Source: Branchiostoma floridae (lineage: Eukaryota; Chordata; Leptocardii; Amphioxiformes; Branchiostomatidae). Taken from it: a stretch of DNA of 60,000 nt. The notes under the pieces were generated by a model. That model ran no database searches. It was not told where the DNA came from and was given only the letters and a program-made list of their open reading frames with translations. Each line of letters starts with the position of its first letter. Within the stretch, counting starts at the first letter, position 1. A program made the translations under genes and the position numbers. The stretch lies in assembly GCF_000003815.2 (NCBI RefSeq), contig NC_049991.1, positions 3,337,667-3,397,666 of the forward strand, read 5' to 3'. Below are positions 34,742 to 45,355 of the stretch, piece after piece.

Positions 34742-34775
34742 TTTAGTAATTTATCTAAACTTGCTCGCAGAGTGA

Positions 34776-35657
34776 NNNNNNNNNNNNNNNNNNNNNNNNN
34801 NNNNNNNNNNNNNNNNNNNNNNNNNNNNNNNNNNNNNNNNNNNNNNNNNNNNNNNNNNNNNNNNNNNNNNNNNNNNNNNNNNNNNNNNNNNNNNNNNNNN
34901 NNNNNNNNNNNNNNNNNNNNNNNNNNNNNNNNNNNNNNNNNNNNNNNNNNNNNNNNNNNNNNNNNNNNNNNNNNNNNNNNNNNNNNNNNNNNNNNNNNNN
35001 NNNNNNNNNNNNNNNNNNNNNNNNNNNNNNNNNNNNNNNNNNNNNNNNNNNNNNNNNNNNNNNNNNNNNNNNNNNNNNNNNNNNNNNNNNNNNNNNNNNN
35101 NNNNNNNNNNNNNNNNNNNNNNNNNNNNNNNNNNNNNNNNNNNNNNNNNNNNNNNNNNNNNNNNNNNNNNNNNNNNNNNNNNNNNNNNNNNNNNNNNNNN
35201 NNNNNNNNNNNNNNNNNNNNNNNNNNNNNNNNNNNNNNNNNNNNNNNNNNNNNNNNNNNNNNNNNNNNNNNNNNNNNNNNNNNNNNNNNNNNNNNNNNNN
35301 NNNNNNNNNNNNNNNNNNNNNNNNNNNNNNNNNNNNNNNNNNNNNNNNNNNNNNNNNNNNNNNNNNNNNNNNNNNNNNNNNNNNNNNNNNNNNNNNNNNN
35401 NNNNNNNNNNNNNNNNNNNNNNNNNNNNNNNNNNNNNNNNNNNNNNNNNNNNNNNNNNNNNNNNNNNNNNNNNNNNNNNNNNNNNNNNNNNNNNNNNNNN
35501 NNNNNNNNNNNNNNNNNNNNNNNNNNNNNNNNNNNNNNNNNNNNNNNNNNNNNNNNNNNNNNNNNNNNNNNNNNNNNNNNNNNNNNNNNNNNNNNNNNNN
35601 NNNNNNNNNNNNNNNNNNNNNNNNNNNNNNNNNNNNNNNNNNNNNNNNNNNNNNNNN
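34776..35657. other. Assembly gap (882 N)
   Basis: Run of N inside the EF-hand gene. It cuts the 5' part of the exon that resumes at 35658 and may hide another exon. Confidence 1.
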
Positions 35658-35828
35658 ATCGATGAGTGAAGAGTGGATGAAGGAGTTTGAGAAGGATTGT
35701 CCGGACGGTTTCCTGAGAGAAGACGAGTTTGTGGCCCACTACAGCGACTACTTCTCGGCAGGCAACCAGCGGCGGAAGGAAGCTCTAGCCAAGCAGATCT
35801 TCCGGACATTCGACAAAGATGCCAGCGG
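35658..35828 (+). CDS. NCS-like EF-hand protein, exon with EF-hands 1 and 2 (5' cut by gap)
   Basis: In frame: SMSEEWMKEFEKDCPDGFL, then REDEFVAHYSDYFSAGNQ, then AKQIFRTFDKDASG. The W(Y/M)K.F.KDCP.G.L...EF...Y..(F) block is diagnostic of the recoverin/visinin/hippocalcin family; the Cys-Pro inside loop 1 is the known change that stops EF-hand 1 binding calcium. Loop 2 (DKDASGCVDFWE, completed by the next exon) keeps D, D, S, D and E at the ligand positions and should bind. The exon ends with GG of a split Gly at donor GG|GTAGGG, and the next exon supplies the third base, so the join is in phase. The exon's start is lost in the gap. Expected role: calcium-switched membrane sensor in neurons or photoreceptors. 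Confidence 0.88.
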
Positions 35829-35834
35829 GTAGGG

Positions 35835-36515
35835 AAGATTCTCTCCTCTCTCTTTTCCGTTCTCGACATCCCCTTCCTTAATCCCTTCCTCCTCGTTCTC
35901 CTTCTTTTCGTCTTCCTCCGCCTTTCTCTTCCTTCTCCTTTTCCCCCCTCTGTCTTGTCCTCCTCTTTTCCGTCCCCTCCCCCGTCTCCTCTTTGTCCAG
36001 GAACTCCCCCTTCTCCTATTCTTATTCGTTTCCTCTCCTCCCCTTTCTATTTGTACTCCTCCTTCTCTTTGTCCAGAAAATCCTCTCCCTTCTTGTTGTC
36101 CTCCTCCCTTTCTTTGTACTCCCTTTCTCTTCTCCTCTTATTTGTTCTCCTTCTCTTTGTCCTCCTTTTCTCTCCTCCTTCTCTTTGTCCTCCTCCCCAT
36201 TTTTGTACTCCTTTTCTCTTCCTCTCTTATTTGTTCTCCTCCTCTTTATCCTCCTTTTCTCCCTCCTCCTATCTGTTCTCCTTCTTTCTCATATTTGTCC
36301 TTCTTCTCATTGTACTCCTCTTTGACATCTCCCTCCTTTGTCTTTCCCCTCTTTGACATCTTCCTCCTCTTTGACATCTTCCTTCTATTTTTCTCCTCCT
36401 CATTGTACTCTGTGTCCCTTCTCCTCCCCTCCCTCTTTGCCTTTCTCATCTATTTTCTCCTCCTCCATACTCCTCCTCAATCCTCGCTCCTCCTCTCTTC
36501 TCCTTACGAATTAAA
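35835..36515. repeat. Long polypyrimidine (CTCCTCTTTGT) intronic tract
   Basis: About 680 bp of almost uninterrupted C/T on the + strand, built from degenerate TCTCCTCCTTTGTC-like units, immediately 3' of a splice donor. Three long overlapping open frames through it are compositional artefacts. Confidence 0.92.
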
Positions 36516-37859
36516 ATATTAAGTTTATCAATCCTACATTTTGCCAGGTGACGTGTAATCTAAGATTTACAAGATCATGAATATTTTTTGCTTCAGCCTC
36601 AGGGCAGTATGCAAATGTTGAGCCACAGCCGTGACAACTAAAGCCTTTTGTAAATTAAATAATGGAGACCTTGACTATCATATAATTTACTCTTGAACAT
36701 ATATGTAACATACTGTAATAAGGTGTAACACATGTACAGCTTGCTATAACTACTATCAAAAACCAAAAGTAGAAAGATTCTTTACTCTTTCCACGCTAAC
36801 ATAAATGATATTTACGAAGAACAATTTATCTACAAAAAGCGATTCGAATTCGATCATCAACCGTTGGCCCCCCTTGTGAGTTAAGGCAATCTAAGGCTTG
36901 ACCCACTAATTACCATTAAAGCATCCCTACTGCAATATTTTGGCTTTGAATAAGGTCGAGTGGTCACTAAGGACCATCTTAGCATTCGACGACTTACCCC
37001 CTATGGATTCATCAAAGTGACTCTGCAGTCTAGTGCTTAACCTTACTCTCCTTCAACCCATTTACTGGAGTTTACCGTAATTGGCTGTACCCTCTAGGGA
37101 TGCATACAAAGCAGAGGTTGGAATGAAAATGTAGACTATAGGGTTTGTAGTACGAGTCACTACGGAGGCGCGGTGTTGTAGAGTTCTGATAGAAAACATG
37201 CTAGTCTGTTGTTGCTTTTCGTATGTTTGAGATTCCAGAATTCCTGTTATATTACTTTTGAATTTCTGTTTGCTATTGTTATATGGTTGCTATATTGACA
37301 ATCGATCATCATTTGTGTTATTCTTGTATACAAGTCTACAGCTTTTTAATCTGTGCCATTATCATTATTCTGTTGGATCCTTTTTGTCGTAGGAAAATTC
37401 ACCAAAAAAAGAAGAAAAAGACAATGAAAAATATATGCTGGCCATACATAACGGGAAAAAAATTGGATTTTGGCTATAGTTATTACCTCCTTTAATGACA
37501 TACTTTCATGTTTCCTTACTCCTTCCATCCTCCATTCCCTTATTTCTCCTTCCTTCCTTACTTAATTGATTCCTTTTCATCGCTTCCTGTTTCCTTCATT
37601 CGTTGCGCTAGTTTCACTGAACAAGTCGATTGTAAATCTCGGCGCAATTCAGTTTTTTATACTGCAAAGCCGATTTGACACATGGTGTTTTTTTTATCAA
37701 GAAACCAATTACTACTAGATTCCATCTTTCATTCTTTCTTGGCTTCCTCCCTTCCTTTCTCATTTATATTCTTGCCTTTCATGCATCTCTTCATTCGTTC
37801 GTTAATTAATCCATACATTCCCTTAAAAATTATTTTCCATCCATTTGTCATTCATTTCA

Positions 37860-37860
37860 A

Positions 37861-37898
<38 letters not shown>

Positions 37899-37926
37899 CC
37901 AATCATGCAATCAACCAATCAATCAT
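37860..37926. repeat. (AATC)n tetranucleotide repeat
   Basis: About 16 AATC units, the last few imperfect, ending 22 bp before the acceptor of the EF-hand 3 exon. Length variation here would change the branch-point/acceptor distance. Confidence 0.93.
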
Positions 37927-37948
37927 TGATATGTATATTCCTTCGCAG

Positions 37949-38093
37949 GTGTGTAGACTTTTGGGAGTTCATGTGCGGAATGAGCGCCCTGCTGCGTGGC
38001 ACCACGGTAGAGAAGTTGAAATGGGCCTTCAGTATGTACGACTTGGATGGGAACGGGTACATCTGCACCACAGAGCTCCTCAATGTGCTGAAG
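37949..38093 (+). CDS. NCS-like EF-hand protein, exon with end of EF-hand 2 and EF-hand 3
   Basis: The acceptor CCTTCGCAG ends at 37948; donor AAG|GTGAGA follows 38093. It encodes (G)CVDFWEFMCGMSALLRGT, then TVEKLKWAFSMYDLDGNGYI, then CTTELLNVLK. EKLKWAFSMYDLDGNGYI is almost identical to the core of hippocalcin, VILIP and neurocalcin. Loop 3 (DLDGNGYICTTE) has all calcium ligands, including the terminal Glu. The exon enters in phase 2 with the split Gly of EF-hand 2 and leaves in phase 0. EF-hand 4 and the C-terminus are not in the next 20 kb; a candidate continuation is at 58610. The closest subfamily cannot be settled from these residues. Confidence 0.93.
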
Positions 38094-38227
38094 GTGAGAT
38101 GTCAGATTTCTTCAGGTAACATCAGCGGTGGGTAGACTAAAATGCTACGGTGCCAGTTGCATCGGTGCCCGAAGGGGACAAATTTGTCCAGACACCAGAA
38201 GTGTAGGTCAAAGCGTCTATTTGTCAC

Positions 38228-38440
38228 TGGGTCCCCGGTTGATTTTAACTACGATTTAAAAACATCCAGGGGCCCGGGCCGTGCTCTGAAGCAACAGAAT
38301 TTCCAGGTAGACTGTCGGATACTTCGGGGGTACCTCTTGGTGTTTTAAAGAGAAGGAAACTGTGTCGTTTTGTGGTTTGGTCCCGGGTTGATTTTAACTG
38401 TAAATTAAAAACATCTAGGGGCCCGGCCGTGCCCCAAAAT
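38228..38440. repeat. Two direct ~65-bp repeats, ~150 bp apart
   Basis: GTTGATTTTAACTACGATTT, then AAAAACATCCAGGGGCCCGG at about 38238, recurs as GTTGATTTTAACTGTAAATT, then AAAAACATCTAGGGGCCCGG at about 38388. The sequence lies in the intron after the EF-hand 3 exon. Confidence 0.75.
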
Positions 38441-38778
38441 AGCCCGCTAGCCTAAGGGGTCCCAGGGGTCACGTAAGGGTCACGCATGAAGGGCAGGAAA
38501 AATAGACAGTACACTAAACTGGAGGGCCCCCGTTACCAAATGTCATCGATATGCTTGTGACCGAGCATAATGTTCAAATGTAACTAGCAAAAATCGCGTT
38601 TCTGGCGTCCGCTAAACCGACTCGCTATACAAGGAGCTAATTAGCCCCTGACAGCCAATAGATAATGCGTAACACGCAAAGCCCCTGTTACACATAGCCA
38701 ACCTTATCCAGACCATGTTTTGGAGTGGTTCGTGACAAGGTCGTCTGGTCATGAAGGTCAGACATCCAGGTAATAAGA

Positions 38779-38922
38779 TACGCCAAAAAGCAGTTAGGCT
38801 CAAGCAACTGGATATGATTTTGGAAATCAGTGTCACTGACGAACGGACAGTGCATGCTGTATGAAAAGTCTGATCGTCTCCAAAACCATTATGCAGTTGC
38901 TTGAGTAGCTGCTTTTTGGCAA
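38779..38922. mobile_element. Small hairpin element (GCCAAAAAGCAG ends)
   Basis: GCCAAAAAGCAGTTAGGCTC, then AAGCAACTGGATATGATTTT on the left is mirrored by CATTATGCAGTTGCTTGAGT, then AGCTGCTTTTTGGC on the right, giving ~45-bp arms around a ~55-bp loop. One arm of the same family (AAGCAACTGGGTATGATTTT) occurs alone near 21694. Confidence 0.75.
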
Positions 38923-39071
38923 AGTTCATTCATGGTTGAGAGATTGCCTATTACTCTTAGAAACGTCTGGATGACTTACGATAATTTTTGGTACGTGGGT
39001 AGATTTTGGTGACCCAAAAATCCTCCTCTTTATAATGCAGACTTTAATAGCTTTTTGGAGAAAAAAATTTT

Positions 39072-39619
39072 AGGCCACAGCGAGTAAATTTGATTGATAA
39101 CATCAGCGCGCGCATAAATTTGCGCCTAATTGTGAAAGAAAATCACCTCCGAATATGGTAAACATGAACAATGTAGAAATGAAACTAGTTCGATACTAAG
39201 GGTAACACTAATGTGGTAGTTGTCAACTTGGTAGTGGTAAGACACACGAGTCAGCTTACAGATGTGCCCTATGTGTCTCAGAGACTGTCATTCTCGTATA
39301 GGACTGTTTAGCCACAGTCGACGCTGTAGGGCTGATATCAATTAGGATTTTACCATGGTCAATATTGACAGAAGGAGGCCATATATTGGTAAGACATACC
39401 AGTCTACTGCGCTAGTGTCACCTTAAATTCCGCACTTCAGATGTAAAATACTTGTTGTCTACGATGCCATGTTTTGTCACGTTGTTACAACACTCATGGT
39501 GTCTATTTTGACAATCTAGCCATCTTGGTTCTTTAACCATCTTTTAAGTTTTTTCGCCCTCTCGTGTAAAATTTGGAGTCTGGAATGATGGCGTCCATAA
39601 GATTTACTTGCTGTTGCCT
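39072..39619. mobile_element. Non-autonomous TIR element, AGGCCACAGC family, copy C
   Basis: The left end AGGCCACAGCGAGTAAATTT pairs with AAGATTTACTTGCTGTTGCC on the right. The interior retains family blocks such as TGTCTATTTTGACAATCTAG, CCATCTTG and TTTTTTCGCCCT, in the same orientation as copy A. Confidence 0.75.
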
Positions 39620-40274
39620 TACGTTGAAACTTCATGTACGGCGCTCTTTCGTTACCATTAAGGCCATTTTGATTTGATTATATGGATAACATCCACGGCC
39701 GAAAACTAAAAAAAAAAAATAAAAAAAAACAAGTTTTCAACCATACTCGAAATCGTAGAAAGCAGCGTCAAAATTAGCAAATATATGCCGTGGATTACAA
39801 TGTATATCGGAATAAAAATGTATATCGGAAAACGTACAATAATTTAAAAAAAACTAAGGTCAAAGAAGATGTGAAAGAACAAAAAAAAAAAAGAAGGAAT
39901 CTACTGTTCCGTCATTTCTTCAACCATCATGCCCACTTAGATTCCATAATGAAGCAACCTTTTTTTGGTCAAACTTTTTTTATTCGCATATGCTCGCATC
40001 ACTTTTTGGCTCCCCATAGGATGTCATCAATATAATCAAATCAACATGGCCTTACTGAAATTCAGATACAGGAACAGGAATGATGTAGGATATTTTTCGC
40101 GAAGACCTCTACTCCATCTGCTTTAAGAAGGTTTCATCCCCTACATATTTCTTGGTCTTAGATGATGGTGATCGGGATGGTAGAAACATAAACTTTCACC
40201 GAAACGTCAAGAACAAGAAAGTAAAACCACACGGGATACATACAACATAAAACATTCACTGACATCTTTTGAAA

Positions 40275-40322
40275 ATTGCTATCTTAATTGCTATCTTAAT
40301 TGCTATCTTAATTGCTATCTTA
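40275..40322. repeat. 12-bp tandem repeat, four copies
   Basis: ATTGCTATCTTA repeated four times without error. Confidence 0.95.
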
Positions 40323-41934
40323 ATTGCCGTTTTAAATATAATTAGGAAAAGCTGCACTTTCCAGGTAGAGCCTCTCAAATTCAACGTTTTGAATATCTGT
40401 TTTGGTGTATTCGATGACGTGTCATTCTTTAATGGCTAAAAAAAGAGGACTTTGACTCATAGTATGATGAAATATTAAAAAAAAGTGGTCAATATTTATC
40501 TCAAAACGTCAAACGCTTACACATAGATAACGTATTAGGGAAACGAACCACCACATTTTGATTTTATCAATGCGCATCGTCCGTACACTATAAGCTAAAT
40601 GCGTCCGTTCATATTTCCAAACCGGGGCAGTATGTGGGAACGTAAAAGTGGGATATAAAAGACAACAAAATATGCAAAACATGAATTTATAACAAATAGT
40701 AATGAGCATATAGAATTCGCGCAAATTTTTGGATGCATTTTATTATTTTTCGTTTTGGCAACCAACTCGGTCAGGCCCCGGTTTTGAAATATGGCCTAAG
40801 ATCGAGGCATCTTTGGTGAGTTGGTTATCATTCTTGGCTAATAATGGCTAAAGACCTGGATTTCAATCTCATAACACGATGAAAAGTTACGAAACTGGGG
40901 GTAGATACATATCTGTCTCGAAACGTATAAATGCCCGTTTTGAAAAAAAAAAGCATTAGAAGAACGCACAACCACAAAGTCCACATTTTCAATGCACACT
41001 CGTATAACGACAAGCGTACCTCGCAAAGTGTATGTCATTTTTTCTTAAGGCTATAAGGAGCCTTGGATTTCAAACTCATGATATGATGCAATATGAAAGA
41101 TGGCAAAGAGTATGATGAAGAAACTTTCAAATGGTTTATCTGAGAGCTGCACTTTGTAAGGCCTTCCAGAGACCACCCTTTCAATTTCTCAATTCTATCG
41201 TAGTCGATGAGTACATCAGTGACATGTTTGTCATTTTATAGAAGGATAAAAAGGGGGATTTCCGGCCCATATACATTGATAAAAGACTACGAAAATAATG
41301 ATTTCCTAGCCTCAAAACGTTGCATACTTACTTTTATAGAAAGCATTAAAAAAACGGATAGCCACGAAGTCCAAAATTTAAAAGTTGTCAAGTCTTAATC
41401 GTACATACATTGAAAAGCTTCCCTCGTGACGTGTATGTTATTCATTTTGACAGGCGTGAAGGATTTCAATTTCATGATATGATTTAAGATGACAACAGTG
41501 ATTACAAATATTCATATCTCTACACACTTGTGCAAAGGATCAGAATATTGATACGACACTATTCAATACAGCTTTTATGGACGTTCGGCGCCGTTCCTTC
41601 GCTCAGATTGTGTTTTTTTTGGCTCAGAAAAGAGAAAACTAGTCGTCTTTTCGAGATATCGATCCGTTGAACCTATCTCTCTAGATAGTCTCGTCCTATA
41701 GCTCCTCCTGTAAAGCGTGTTACACTGAGAATCTTCTACTTCAAAACATTACTATCCATCAAAACGTCTATCCTCTACCAGGCCTTCCTACGGGGGAACG
41801 GGGATCACATAGAATTCGGCAAAAAAATCGGGAAATTGGCCAGTGGAGTCAGTCCACGCTAATGCCTAGGTTACACATAGCCGAATTTGGCTCCCGACTC
41901 TCTCCCGACTATGGTTTAGGAGTGATTCGGGAGC

Positions 41935-42120
41935 TAGTCGGCTGTAGTCGGCTGGCGTTCGGCTGAGTCGGCTGGTGTTCGGTTGCCTCAGCCGAATGTT
42001 TTGAAATGTTCATAACATTCGGCTCTGAACGGCGGGTCTGGAATGGGTCGGTTGGTGGTCGGCTGGTGTTCGGCATGGTCGGCTTGTGTTCGGCTGGTGT
42101 TCGGGAGTAACTCAGCAGTC
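41935..42120. repeat. GGCTGGTGTTCGG motif array
   Basis: Irregular tandem copies of GTCGGCTGGTGTTCGGCT and GGTCGGCTTGTG variants next to the left end of the large element. Single inverted copies lie at the right end (57500-57560). Confidence 0.8.
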
Positions 42121-44093
42121 AAGTTTTAACTGCTAAACCAAGCCATTAACACTGCTAAATACTCCCAGTTTGTTTCCAACCTACTAACAATTCACCCCAA
42201 ACCCGTAGACAAATCTCTGCTAACTCAATCCCAAGAAAAATGACTATTACCAGAGCGTAGGCGAATCACCCCCGAACTTCACACGACCGACATCCAGCCG
42301 AAAACAAAAAGAACCATAAATACCATATTAGAGCTATCTGTGATCCAAATTTGATCTCTTTGTGATGTTTAGATAATAGAAGAAAGGATTATTTTGATTA
42401 AGAATAAAAATGGCTACTTTTTAAAAAATAGCTTATTATGTCCAAGTCGTAAGAGGGTTAGCAATCGGTTGGGAATCAGTCTGGAGTGATTCGGCAGTCT
42501 GCGGCTAGAGGTCGGGATGGTTGGTAATAGGTTAGTTAGCATTCGGGACACAGTCGGGAGTAAGTCATTTACTGGTCGGGAGATGGTTGGGAGATGTTCG
42601 GGACATGTTAGGCGCTAAAAGATACACAGCACGAAAACAACTATTTAAGCAAAGTTTCAGAGATACGTATAAAGCACTTAAAGGCGGAGAAATATTTCAG
42701 AAGATTTTAAGATCTATTAAAGGCATCGGAAACATACATCTGGACTTTACGTAAGATTTCAGCGTTTGTAAATGTAACTTAATCTGTCGTGTTTCTTTAC
42801 GTGAGTTTTACATCTATTTTAGTATGCCGAAAAGACAACTTAAATGTCTTAAAAAGATATAAAAAATAATCCGTATTACTGTTTTACCACTGTGGTTATA
42901 TTTTCTGTAAAAACTCACAAATACCGTTTCTCTAGATCTGTTACAAAATACATGTTTACCAAACTTACCTCGGCTATGTCAAATATAATAAGCCTTTGTG
43001 TTAGATAAAGCATTGCGTCATCTGTTTTAAAACAGTGGCAATATTTACAGTCAAAACTGACAATTGCGTTTTCCGGTACAAAATATTATGTTAATAGCTC
43101 AGCAAAGTCAAATAAAATACTCTTCTGTGTTGTTTGTTCCGAAAGCATACGGCGTATTAAATCTTTCTGTGCGCAAGGTTTAATTCGAACAGGGAAGACC
43201 TCTTACGTTTGGCTTATATGCGCTCCCTTACGTTATATGAAATGTAGCGTTTTTCTGTTGCATATACGTCATGTATAATTTATTTCGAAACGCCGTGTAC
43301 GCAAGGAAGACCTCCCCCGTTAGCTTATATGTTGCCAAGACGTATATAAAATGTTGCATTTTTCTGTTGAATATACGTCATGTATAATTTATTTCGAACC
43401 GCCGTGTACGCAAGGAAGACCTCCCCCGTTAGCTTATTTGCTGCCAAGACGTATATAAAATGTTGCGTTTTTCTGTTGAACATACGACATGTTTAATCTT
43501 TGAATCCGCGCGGTTTAAGCGAACATGGGCAGACCTCCTCCGTTTAGCTTATATGTTGCCAAGACGTATATAAAATGTTGCGTATTTCTGTCAAACACAC
43601 GACATGTTTGATCTTTGAATCCGCGCAGTTTAAGCGAATATGGGCAGACCTCCTCCGTTTAGCTTATATGATGCCAAGACGTATATAAAATGTTGCGTAT
43701 TTCTGTAAAACACACGATATGTTTAATCTTTGAATCCGCGCAGTTTAAGCGAACAAGGTGAGACCTCCCCCGTTTAGCTTGTATGTTGCCAGAGCGTATT
43801 TGAAATTTTGCATATTTCTGTGGAACATACGACATGTTTAATCTTTGAATCCGCGCAGTTTAAGCGAACTAGGGGAGACCTCCCCCATTTAGCTTATATG
43901 TTGCCAAAACGTAATATGAAATGTTGCGTATTTCTGTTGAACATACGACATGTTTAATCTTTGAATCCGCGCGGTTTAAGCGAACTAGGGGAGACCTCCC
44001 CCATTTAGCTTATATGTTGCTAGACGTATATGAAATGTTGCGTATTTCTGTTGAACATACGACATGTTTAATCTTTGAATCCGCGCAGTTTAA

Positions 44094-45037
44094 CCCTATT
44101 CAGACCGGGGGGGGGGCTTTTGAGGCCCGCGCTAACTTCGATGTCCTATAACGCCAGAACGGCTTACGCTAGAGCCACCAAATTTGATGAGTTTTCCTAA
44201 AATATTGTTGGCAACAATTTTAGGAAGTTTGACAAATTTTCCATTTTTTCTTGTTGCCATGGCAACCGTTTGTTGACAGGCAGTTTTGCCAAAAATCACT
44301 ATTTTTGGTTCTAACAATGTATTTTTCACATTTATTTGCTATATTGCTGCGATTTTATTACATAAATAAAATCTTATATTATTTAGCATATCTTTCATAA
44401 TTATATATGCATAAATTATGCTAATTTGATGACGTAATCAGCCCCAAATCCAAGATGGCGGACCGAATGGCCAGATCAAGAATAACACGCTAATTATCCC
44501 TTAAAATTTGTAACTACCTGGTATTTTTTCATCAAAAACCATCTAAATGAATGAATTTAGTCTATTTCCATTGCCCTTTGTGATTATTTCTTGCAAAAAA
44601 AGTAGTTAAAAAAATTCAAGGTGGTGGATATAATATGGCGGAGCCCAACACGTATCCTAGATGTGCATGACGTCATTTTTTGACGTCATATTGACGTCAT
44701 TGATGTTGCTATTGGCAACGCAAGGCGTAACAAACATTATAATTATGTTATCTGCACTTGTTGTTACATTTTTGTAGCATAACTTAAAGTTTTCTGAGAA
44801 TACCCTTTTTCCATGGGTTTGGCCAATATAATCAAATTGATGACGTCACAATTACGTCATATTACGTCAACGTAACGTCAAACGTCACTTATCTGTTAGA
44901 AATTACGTCGACATTATGTCCTAAAAATTTGGTGGCCTTACGGTACGTCGTTCAAGAGTTATAGGACTTAGAAGTGGAGGGCCTCAAAAGCCCCCCCCCG
45001 GTCCAGGGATGACCAAAAAAGCCCGGTCTGAATAGGG
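44094..45037. mobile_element. 944-bp TTAA-flanked TIR element (CCCTATTCAGACCGGG ends)
   Basis: TTAA at 44090-44093 and 45038-45041; host units of the 115-bp array show one TTAA (GTTTAAGCG) at this point, so the empty site is visible next door. The ends are CCCTATTCAGACCGGG and its exact inverse CCCGGTCTGAATAGGG; a second inverted block, GGCTTTTGAGGCCC against GGCCTCAAAAGCCC, sits just inside. CCCT... termini with TTAA duplication fit piggyBac. No transposase ORF. Confidence 0.93.
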
Positions 45038-45255
45038 TTAAGCGAACTAGGGGAGACCACCCCCGTTTAGCTTATATGTTGCCAAGACGTATATAAAATG
45101 TTGCGTATTTCTGTTGAACATACGACATGTTTAATCTTTGAATCCGCGCAGTTTAAGCAAACTAGGGGAGACCACCCCCGCTTAGCTTATATGATGCCCA
45201 GACGTATATGAAATGTTGCGTATTTCTGGTGAACATACAACATGTTTAATCTTGG

Positions 45256-45355
45256 NNNNNNNNNNNNNNNNNNNNNNNNNNNNNNNNNNNNNNNNNNNNN
45301 NNNNNNNNNNNNNNNNNNNNNNNNNNNNNNNNNNNNNNNNNNNNNNNNNNNNNNN
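45256..45355. other. Assembly gap (100 N, likely unknown size)
   Basis: Exactly 100 N inside the 115-bp tandem array. The round size suggests a placeholder, so array copy number is unknown. Confidence 1.

Noticed and set aside
34633-35869. Open frames of ~300-370 codons on both strands
   Set aside because: They run through 882 N; nearly all residues are X. Only the + strand exon part at 35658-35828 is real.
35697-36522. Overlapping Ser/Leu/Phe-rich frames of 110-219 codons
   Set aside because: They lie in a degenerate polypyrimidine tract, are open in several frames at once, and start out of frame with the EF-hand exon.
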